From the NCBI GenBank assembly GCA_002305125.1, contig DBQG01000013.1, positions 50,369 to 55,672 of the forward strand: 5,304 nucleotides of DNA, read 5' to 3'. The notes beneath the pieces are model-generated. The model saw only the letters and a list, made by a program, of their open reading frames with translations. It did not search any database and was not told where the DNA came from. The translations under genes and the position numbers were made by a program. Origin of the DNA: Patescibacteria group bacterium UBA1400 (GTDB lineage Bacteria; Patescibacteriota; Microgenomatia; UBA1400). Shown piece after piece: positions 1 to 4,444 of the stretch (the first letter of the stretch is position 1; the number at the start of each line of letters is the position of its first letter).

Positions 1-24
1 AGAGAACATCAGAAAAAAAGAAGA

Positions 25-213
25 ATGTCTATAAGACAGAATCAGAAAAGAAAAGAAAAGCTTTCTAAGTTGAGAGTAAAATATGTTAAAGCCGACAACC
101 AGTCGGAAAAAGATCAGGTGTGGGAAAAGGTTCACAAACTCTCACCAGAAATTACCAGGGATGAGTTTGAAAAGCCTATAGAAACAGCTGAAAAAGAAGC
201 TAAAGAAAAATAA
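25..213 (+). CDS. Small charged hypothetical protein (62 aa)
   Basis: I do not recognise the family with confidence. The product is 62 residues and very rich in Lys and Glu. The N-terminal third is strongly basic (QKRKEKLSKLRVKY, about residues 7-20), the middle carries WEKVHKLSPEITRDEF (about 33-48), and the tail is a Lys/Glu-rich helix-like stretch. There is no signal peptide, membrane segment or Cys/His metal site. The basic helix could suit nucleic-acid or ribosome binding, but that is a guess. The ATG at 25 follows a purine-rich stretch (aaaaaaagaag) that is only a weak ribosome binding site. The TAA stop at 211-213 directly abuts the -35 box of the trpS promoter, so the gene probably belongs to an upstream unit cut by the window edge. 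Coding is supported by an intact frame, a plausible composition and the lack of a competing feature. It could still be spurious. Confidence 0.6.
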   Translation: MSIRQNQKRKEKLSKLRVKYVKADNQSEKDQVWEKVHKLSPEITRDEFEKPIETAEKEAKEK

Positions 214-241
214 TTGACAAGGAAAACTTTTCTGTTAAAAT
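214..241 (+). promoter_or_regulatory. Sigma70-type promoter for the trpS T-box leader
   Basis: A consensus -35 box TTGACA lies at 214-219 and a -10 box TAAAAT at 236-241, separated by 16 nt. The -10 is preceded by TG at 233-234, giving the extended form TGnTAAAAT. Transcription should start around 247-249. That is just upstream of the T-box structures, so the spacing fits a leader beginning at its own promoter. The -35 box starts immediately after the TAA of the preceding small gene. Confidence 0.8.
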
Positions 242-268
242 AGCTTAAATTGACAATTAAATAAGAAA

Positions 269-299
269 AGCGTTGAAGGGAAGAATGGTTCCCTGAGCT
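269..299 (+). promoter_or_regulatory. Candidate T-box Stem I: kink-turn plus UGG specifier loop
   Basis: The hairpin has a C-stem AGC/GCU (269-271 with 297-299) and a three-nucleotide bulge GUU (272-274). Tandem sheared G.A pairs follow (G275.A296, A276.G295), then a 6-bp helix AGGGAA/TTCCCT (277-282 with 289-294) and a hexaloop GAATGG (283-288). The bulge plus tandem G.A pattern is that of a kink-turn, the same element as the GA motif at the base of T-box Stem I. The loop contains the Trp codon UGG after GAA. This resembles a shortened Stem I with the specifier in a terminal loop rather than in an internal loop. Other UGG triplets occur at 299-301 and 317-319, so the specifier assignment is an inference. 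Confidence 0.6.
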
Positions 300-440
300 G
301 GAAGAGCAAAAGCCAATGGCAAGTAGTTTTTCCCGGTCAAAGTCCGTAACCAAACTTTAAGCCTATGTCACAAAAGAAACAGAGTAGGCTACAAGGTTTT
401 TTTAGCAATAAAAAAACAAAACAAGGTGGCACCGCCTCAC

Positions 441-492
441 AAAGGCCCTTGCAAGATCACAAATTAGTTTGTGGTTTAGCAAGGGCTTTTTT
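441..492 (+). terminator. T-box intrinsic terminator before trpS
   Basis: GCCCTTGC (445-452) pairs with GCAAGGGC (479-486). The helix continues outward as AAAG (441-444) against UUUU, and inward as CACAAA (458-463) with TTTGTG (468-473) around a TTAG loop. Six T residues (487-492) follow. The 5' strand overlaps the A1 3' strand of the antiterminator (447-451), so the two folds exclude each other. This is the off state when tRNA-Trp is charged. Confidence 0.93.
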
Positions 493-519
493 AATGTAAA
501 AAATGGAATAAGGAGGACG

Positions 520-1542
520 ATGAAAAAAACACAATATTCTATCTTAACAGGAATAACGCCGTCAGGAACCGGTGAAGTTCATATCGGCAATTTTTTTGGT
601 GTGGTTAAGCCTTTTTTAGAGATGGCAGATAAAGCTAAAAAAGTTTACTTTTTCATAGCTGACCTTCATGCTTTAACTACAGTTCAGAACAAGAAAGAAC
701 TGCAGAACAATATTGAAAATATTATTCTTTCCTATCTGTCTTTTGGTTTTGATCCTAAAAAAGTTTTCTTTTACCGGCAGTCTGATATCGGCTTACATGC
801 TCAACTGCAAACAGTTTTAAATAATGTTACACCCTTGGGTCTGATTAAAAGGTGTCATGCTTACAAAGACAAACTGCAAAAAGGAGTCTCTCAAGACGGT
901 GTTAATATGGGTCTTTTTAACTACCCAGTGTTGATGGCAGCAGATATTCTTCTTTATGAGCCTGACTTTGTACCGGTAGGCGAAGATCAGAAGCAGCATG
1001 TAGAGGTAACCAGAGACATTGCTGAGTATTTTAACAATACTTACGGAAAAACCTTTAAACTTCCCCAGGCAATTATAAAAAAAGAAGGAGCCAGACTTAT
1101 AGGCACAGATGGTAAAAGAAAGATGAGTAAAAGCCTTGGTAACTACATCTCAGTTTTTGAAGATGAAGAAACAATTAAAAAGCAGATAATGTCTACTTTT
1201 ACCGATCCTGACAGAATCAGGCCGACTGATCCGGGCAGAGTCAAAGACAACCCGATTTTTATTTACCACGATCTTATTAATGAGGATAAAAATCAAGTTG
1301 AAGCGTTAAAACAAAGATATAAACAGGGAAAAGTAGGTGATGTTGAAGTTAAGGAAGAACTGCTTCAAGCCCATCTTAAAAAATTTGGCCAGTACCGGAA
1401 AAGATATCAGGAGCTGAAAAACAATCCTGATAAAATCAAAGACATTTTAAAACAAGGAACCCAAAAGGTAAAACCTCAGGCAGAAGATAAAATGAGGCAG
1501 GTAGAAGAAAAAATAGGCTTAGTTAATAAATACTCTTTTTAA
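520..1542 (+). CDS. trpS: Tryptophanyl-tRNA synthetase (class Ic)
   Basis: TrpRS activates tryptophan with ATP and attaches it to tRNA-Trp in the cytoplasm. The 340-residue product has the usual length of bacterial TrpRS. Visible class I signatures are the HIGH-type motif HIGN at 21-24, within TPSGTGEVHIGN, and KMSKS at 201-205. Family-specific blocks are YPVLMAADILLYEPD (about 135-149, with the conserved active-site Asp142) and VPVGEDQKQH (151-160), followed by the VTRDIAEYFN helix. The C-terminal anticodon-binding helical region ends with EEKIGLV. I chose the ATG at 520 because AGGAGG lies just upstream at 511-516, although the spacing is short. An in-frame TTG at 469 falls inside the terminator hairpin and cannot be the main start. 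The gene is controlled by the upstream T-box, so its product lowers the signal (uncharged tRNA-Trp) that induces it. It is followed 36 nt later by the trp leader peptide. Confidence 0.97.
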   Translation: MKKTQYSILTGITPSGTGEVHIGNFFGVVKPFLEMADKAKKVYFFIADLHALTTVQNKKELQNNIENIILSYLSFGFDPKKVFFYRQSDIGLHAQLQTVLNNVTPLGLIKRCHAYKDKLQKGVSQDGVNMGLFNYPVLMAADILLYEPDFVPVGEDQKQHVEVTRDIAEYFNNTYGKTFKLPQAIIKKEGARLIGTDGKRKMSKSLGNYISVFEDEETIKKQIMSTFTDPDRIRPTDPGRVKDNPIFIYHDLINEDKNQVEALKQRYKQGKVGDVEVKEELLQAHLKKFGQYRKRYQELKNNPDKIKDILKQGTQKVKPQAEDKMRQVEEKIGLVNKYSF

Positions 1543-1578
1543 AGTTAAAAAAAAGAAAAAAGAAAGAAACGTAAAAAA

Positions 1579-1629
1579 ATGACAAACTTTTTTAAATATA
1601 TTAACTGGTGGACCAAATCTCTCTGGTGA
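1579..1629 (+). CDS. trpL: trp leader peptide with tandem Trp codons (16 aa)
   Basis: This short frame reads MTNFFKYINWWTKSLW and ends in TGA. Three of 16 residues are Trp, two of them adjacent (TGG TGG at 1606-1611) and the third directly before the stop (1624-1626). Trp is rare in proteins, and a short Trp-rich frame just before a terminator and trpB is the hallmark of a trp attenuation leader peptide. The peptide itself is expected to have no function; ribosome position on its mRNA is the signal. The ribosome binding site is weak: only a purine-rich run (agaaagaaac) precedes ATG, so translation may partly depend on ribosomes arriving from trpS, whose stop is 36 nt upstream. The gene symbol is given by analogy to enterobacterial trpL; sequence homology is not implied. 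Confidence 0.85.
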   Translation: MTNFFKYINWWTKSLW

Positions 1630-1690
1630 AGCAGAACAGTTTGGCGGTGGTTTGTTTAACCCTTGCTTCATCAAAAAGCAGGGGTTTTTT
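1603..1690 (+). promoter_or_regulatory. Ribosome-dependent trp attenuator controlling trpB
   Basis: Two mutually exclusive folds are visible. The antiterminator pairs TGGTGAAGCAG (1624-1634) with TTGCTTCATCA (1663-1673), 11 bp including G.U pairs. The terminator uses 1658-1668, overlapping the antiterminator 3' strand by 6 nt. A ribosome stalled at the tandem Trp codons (1606-1611) would have its leading edge near 1618-1621. That leaves 1624-1634 free, so the antiterminator forms and trpB is transcribed. A ribosome reaching the stop codon (1627-1629) covers 1624-1634, so the terminator forms. A weak protector pairing ACCA (1612-1615) with TGGT (1624-1627) may act when no ribosome is present. 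The ribosome footprint is general knowledge; the pairings are read from the sequence. Confidence 0.88.
1658..1690 (+). terminator. Attenuator terminator before trpB
   Basis: AACCCTTGCTT (1658-1668) pairs with AAGCAGGGGTT (1676-1686) as an 11-bp stem with one U.G pair and a 7-nt loop CATCAAA. Six T residues follow at 1685-1690. It sits between the leader peptide and the trpB ribosome binding site, so it acts as a conditional terminator. Confidence 0.93.
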
Positions 1691-1710
1691 AATGTTTAAA
1701 AAATTTTAAA

Positions 1711-1717
1711 AAGGAAG
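1711..1717 (+). promoter_or_regulatory. Ribosome binding site of trpB
   Basis: AAGGAAG lies 5 nt before the ATG at 1723 and sets the trpB start. It lies downstream of the attenuator stem, so control is by transcription termination and not by hiding this site. Confidence 0.75.
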
Positions 1718-1722
1718 ACAAC

Positions 1723-2913
1723 ATGAAAAATAGATATCAGAATCCAGATAAAAAAGGTAACTTTGGTCAATTTGGAGGAGCCATAGTGCCTCCGGTCCTG
1801 CAGGAAAATCTTAACCAGGTTACCCGGGCTTATGAAAAGTTGAAACAAGACAAAAGTTTTCAAGCAAAACTGGAAAGTCTTTTGAAAGATTATGTTGGTA
1901 GGCCCAGCCCTTTGTATCTGGCAGAAAAACTGACTCAAAAGTATCGGGGAGGCAAAATTTATCTCAAAAGAGAGGATTTAAATCACACCGGTGCCCATAA
2001 GATCAATAATACTTTAGGACAGGCTTTGCTGGCTAAAAAAATGGGTAAGAAGAAAATTATCTGTGAGACCGGAGCCGGCCAGCACGGAGTAGCAGTAGCT
2101 ACAGCCGCTAGTCTAATGAACTTGGAGTGTGAGGTTTATATGGGAAGGAGGGATATTATAAATCAGCACATGAATGTTTATAGAATGAAACTTTTAGGAG
2201 CCAGAGTAAAAGAAGTTAAAAGAGGCAAGCAGACCCTTAAGGATGCCATAGATGAAGCCTTGGAAGCCTTTATTAAAGAGCCTAGTTCTTTTTATCTTTT
2301 AGGTTCAGTGGTTGGTCCCCATCCTTATCCGATGATGGTCAGGGATTTCCAGTCAATTATAGGGAAGGAGGCAAAAAAACAAATAATAAAAAAAGAAGGC
2401 AGACTTCCAGACTACCTGGTAGCCTGTGTCGGCGGCGGTTCCAACGCCATGGGGCTTTTTTATGAGTTTTTAAAAGAAGAACAGGTAAAACTTATTGCCG
2501 TTGAACCAGCCGGATTGGGAGAAAAAACAGGCAAGCACGGCCTTTCACTTAAAAAAGGCAAACCAGGCATTATTCATGGTTTTAAGTGTCAGGTGCTGAA
2601 AACCAGGAAAGGAGAGATAAAAGAATCTTACTCAGCCGCCTCAGGTTTGGATTATCCCGGCGTCGGTCCTGAACCCAGCTTGCTTTATAAGGAAAAAAGA
2701 TTAAAAGAAGTAGGTATTACTGACAAGCAGGCAGTTAAAGCCTTCCAAGAATTATCAAGAGAAGAAGGTATTATCCCGGCTCTGGAGTCAGCCCATGCTA
2801 TAGCTTATGCAACAAAGCTGGCAAAAAAAACAAGCAAGGACAAGGTTATCATTGTCAACCTGTCGGGTAGAGGAGATAAAGATGTTAAAAATGTTTATGA
2901 AAACCTGACTTAA
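1723..2913 (+). CDS. trpB: Tryptophan synthase beta chain (TrpB1 type)
   Basis: TrpB is the PLP enzyme that joins indole with L-serine to make L-tryptophan, normally in an alpha2beta2 complex with TrpA. The 396-residue length is canonical (E. coli 397). Visible motifs are the N-terminal GNFGQFGGAIVPPVL, then LKREDLNHTGAHKINN with the PLP-binding Lys93, ETGAGQHGVA with catalytic Glu115, GSVVGPHPYP, the phosphate-binding GGGSNA (237-242), and near the C terminus EGIIPALESAHA and NLSGRGDKD with Ser381 near the cofactor ring nitrogen. All key residues are present, so the enzyme should be active. HKINN is the form seen in B. subtilis-like TrpB1 rather than E. coli HKTNQ. No trpA, trpC, trpD or trpE is adjacent. 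The gene lies behind the trp leader attenuator, probably in one transcript with trpS, and a terminator follows 28 nt after its stop. It may work as an orphan enzyme on scavenged indole. Confidence 0.97.
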   Translation: MKNRYQNPDKKGNFGQFGGAIVPPVLQENLNQVTRAYEKLKQDKSFQAKLESLLKDYVGRPSPLYLAEKLTQKYRGGKIYLKREDLNHTGAHKINNTLGQALLAKKMGKKKIICETGAGQHGVAVATAASLMNLECEVYMGRRDIINQHMNVYRMKLLGARVKEVKRGKQTLKDAIDEALEAFIKEPSSFYLLGSVVGPHPYPMMVRDFQSIIGKEAKKQIIKKEGRLPDYLVACVGGGSNAMGLFYEFLKEEQVKLIAVEPAGLGEKTGKHGLSLKKGKPGIIHGFKCQVLKTRKGEIKESYSAASGLDYPGVGPEPSLLYKEKRLKEVGITDKQAVKAFQELSREEGIIPALESAHAIAYATKLAKKTSKDKVIIVNLSGRGDKDVKNVYENLT

Positions 2914-2941
2914 AAGACAGGAAAGTAAAAGAGACTAGTAA

Positions 2942-2972
2942 AAAACAGCGCGGTTATTTGCCGCGCTGTTTT
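2942..2972 (+). terminator. Intrinsic terminator after trpB
   Basis: A perfect 12-bp stem joins AAAACAGCGCGG (2942-2953) with CCGCGCTGTTTT (2961-2972) around the 7-nt loop TTATTTG. The GC-rich core and flanking A/T runs make it strong, and nearly symmetric in both directions. It ends the trpS-trpB unit and separates it from the transporter gene. Confidence 0.93.
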
Positions 2973-3045
2973 AATGTTAAAAGCAAAGCAGGTGAGTTAA
3001 ATAAATTTTATTAAACCTCTCATAGTAAAAATCTTATTTTCAGGA

Positions 3046-3051
3046 TAAAAT
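3046..3051 (+). promoter_or_regulatory. Possible -10 box of the MFS gene
   Basis: TAAAAT lies 8 nt before the ATG at 3060, in an AT-rich gap after a strong terminator where a new promoter is needed. No good -35 box is seen 16-18 nt upstream. If used, transcription would start at or within a few bases of the ATG, giving a nearly leaderless mRNA. This would agree with the lack of a Shine-Dalgarno sequence at proper spacing. Confidence 0.4.
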
Positions 3052-3059
3052 ACTTGTTT

Positions 3060-4322
3060 ATGAGACAAAAAGCGATTGCTATTTCTAAAGGACTTTTAAG
3101 AAAAGAGCCAAATTATGTTTACTACTGGCTTTGTTTTTTGCGCGGCATCAGCTTTGGTTTGGTATCACCGATCTATTCAGTCTTTTTATTCAGCACCGGC
3201 CTTAATGCTTTGCAGGTTAATCTTATCAATTTGGTTTTTGTTTTGAGCAACTTAGTATTTCAGATTCCAGCCGGTGCTCTGGCAGACAGTTGGGGTAGAA
3301 AGAAAACATTTTTACTGTCCATGCTGTTTAATTTCTTTGGCTTTAGTCTTTATTTTTTTGGTTACTCCTGGCAGCTGTTTGCCGCTGCAGAGTTTTTAGC
3401 GGCCTTAGGCTATGTTCTTATGACAGGCATTCTTGAAGCCTGGGTAGTTGATGCCTGGAAAGCCAGACCGATTGCTGGCCTTATAAATACAAACTATAGC
3501 TTTTTGTTTACCAGATCAGCTACGGCCGGTTATCTTTCAAGCATTATCGGCGGTCTGGCAGGCGGTCTTATCGGAGCTATTTCTCTAAGATTGCCATTTT
3601 TACTAGGAGGCATAATCTTTATCACTGTTTTTCTTCTGGGTTTTTACTTTATGGAAGAGGAGGTGATTAATAAAAAAATCAGTTTAAAAGAAGTCCTGAA
3701 AAGATCTCTAAGGACAGTAAAAATAGGAGCCAGAGAAACAGTAACAAACAATCTTATTTTCCCCTTTGCCCTGTTTGCCTTGATTATGATGATTGGAATA
3801 AAAACCGTAGACATTTACTGGGCCAAGCGGTTTGTAGACATGGCAGAAGGCAGAGTTTGGATCACCGGCTATATTTGGGTATTGGTGTCCTTGTTTATGA
3901 TTATGGGCAATATCCTTTTGCAAAAATGGACTGATAAAAATAAAAGCTATGTAAACTGGTTTGCCTTAACAGCGATCTTTGGTGCCGCCGCTATTCTACT
4001 GACCAGTCTGAGCAAGAGTCTTTATCCGGCTATAAGCTACTTTTTGTTTTATGAGGCTGTCAGAGGAGTGTTTGGTCCTAGTTTATATGGTTATGTTAAT
4101 AATCTAATTTCTTCAGAAAACAGAGCTACAATTTTGTCTTTTGTAATTACCTGTACTTGGATTGGGGCGGCCATAGGTTTAGTGGGATTGGGATGGGTAG
4201 CAAAAAACTTTTCCATAGAAACAGCTTGGTTTGGAGCAGCCTTATTTATGCTGGTGGCGTTAATACCGATTTTAAAACTTAAAAAGCACATGAGAGAAAG
4301 ACTGGTTACCGTAGCAGTATAA
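3060..4322 (+). CDS. Major facilitator superfamily transporter (12 TM)
   Basis: This is a 420-residue integral membrane protein with about 12 hydrophobic segments, roughly at 20-44, 52-74, 82-100, 104-126, 155-173, 180-198, 232-250, 268-287, 298-317, 321-345, 356-380 and 387-405. A basic cytoplasmic loop (about 199-228) separates the two six-helix halves. MFS motif A, GALADSWGRKK, is at 72-82 between TM2 and TM3. The block NRATILSF (354-361) before TM11 is common in drug-efflux-like MFS proteins. The length is typical of the family. The substrate cannot be read from the sequence; small-molecule or drug export is the usual guess. ATG at 3060 is preferred over the in-frame TTG at 3054. No Shine-Dalgarno lies at proper spacing, since AGGA at 3042-3045 is too far. 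The terminator upstream suggests expression separate from trpB, so its position is not evidence for tryptophan transport. Confidence 0.9.
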   Translation: MRQKAIAISKGLLRKEPNYVYYWLCFLRGISFGLVSPIYSVFLFSTGLNALQVNLINLVFVLSNLVFQIPAGALADSWGRKKTFLLSMLFNFFGFSLYFFGYSWQLFAAAEFLAALGYVLMTGILEAWVVDAWKARPIAGLINTNYSFLFTRSATAGYLSSIIGGLAGGLIGAISLRLPFLLGGIIFITVFLLGFYFMEEEVINKKISLKEVLKRSLRTVKIGARETVTNNLIFPFALFALIMMIGIKTVDIYWAKRFVDMAEGRVWITGYIWVLVSLFMIMGNILLQKWTDKNKSYVNWFALTAIFGAAAILLTSLSKSLYPAISYFLFYEAVRGVFGPSLYGYVNNLISSENRATILSFVITCTWIGAAIGLVGLGWVAKNFSIETAWFGAALFMLVALIPILKLKKHMRERLVTVAV

Positions 4323-4369
4323 AATCATTAAAGTTAATACCTGTTTATCCTTTTTTAATCTCAGAATAA

Positions 4370-4378
4370 TGGTATAAT
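4370..4378 (+). promoter_or_regulatory. Extended -10 promoter for ftsH
   Basis: TGGTATAAT at 4370-4378 is a perfect extended -10 (TGn plus TATAAT). No clear -35 box is seen at about 4350, which extended -10 promoters tolerate. The start would fall near 4385, giving a 5' leader of about 60 nt that is T-rich just before the ATG. It contains a modest hairpin, AAAGAT (4403-4408) with ATCTTT (4419-4424). Confidence 0.7.
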
Positions 4379-4444
4379 CTATACTACTTGTATTAAGAGT
4401 TTAAAGATTTGAATAGAGATCTTTTCTATTTTATTTTTGTATTT

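Larger units (their letters stand above)
248..492 (+). promoter_or_regulatory. T-box riboswitch (tRNA-Trp specific) upstream of trpS
   Basis: The leader carries the T-box core AAGGTGGCACCGCC at 423-436, a close match to the family consensus AGGGUGGNACCGCG. It builds a textbook antiterminator: helix A1 CAAGG (422-426) with CCTTG (447-451), the 7-nt bulge TGGCACC (427-433), and helix A2 GCC (434-436) with GGC (444-446). The bulge reads UGGC, and its C pairs with a G discriminator base, as found in bacterial tRNA-Trp. Upstream, Stem III is AGCCTA (360-365) with TAGGCT (385-390). A U7/A7 hairpin at 396-417 follows. A kink-turn hairpin at 269-299 shows UGG (286-288) in its loop and is the best specifier candidate. 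Uncharged tRNA-Trp would stabilise the antiterminator and allow trpS transcription. The T-box call and antiterminator are solid. The assignment of Stem I and Stem II by eye is less certain. Confidence 0.9.

Noticed and set aside
250..255. Second TTGACA as another -35 box
   Set aside because: No -10 box is found at proper spacing (about 272-277); it lies just inside the T-box transcript.
132..353. 73-codon frame on the minus strand
   Set aside because: It covers the small gene's end, the promoter and the T-box on the opposite strand and has no recognisable features.
316..360. 14-codon frame in the T-box leader as a possible leader peptide
   Set aside because: It has no Trp codon and no ribosome binding site, and the T-box explains the control of trpS.
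360..403. Stem III followed by T7 as an extra intrinsic terminator
   Set aside because: Six bases separate the stem from the T run, and the T run pairs with the following A run; it fits T-box Stem III better.
469..519. Upstream TTG start extending trpS by 17 residues
   Set aside because: It lies inside the T-box terminator hairpin; the ATG at 520 has AGGAGG just before it and gives the canonical TrpRS N terminus.
1606..1614. GGTGGACC resembling a second T-box core before trpB
   Set aside because: It lacks the variable base and the GCG of the consensus, cannot pair with the terminator 5' strand as an antiterminator, and is explained by the Trp-Trp-Thr codons of the leader peptide.
3054..3059. 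TTG start two codons upstream for the MFS gene
   Set aside because: The ATG at 3060 is a better start, and the upstream codons add nothing recognisable.
4403..4432. Hairpin with T-rich tail as terminator of the MFS gene
   Set aside because: The stem is only 6 AT-rich base pairs with a 10-nt loop, and it lies downstream of the likely ftsH promoter, so it is at most a weak leader structure.
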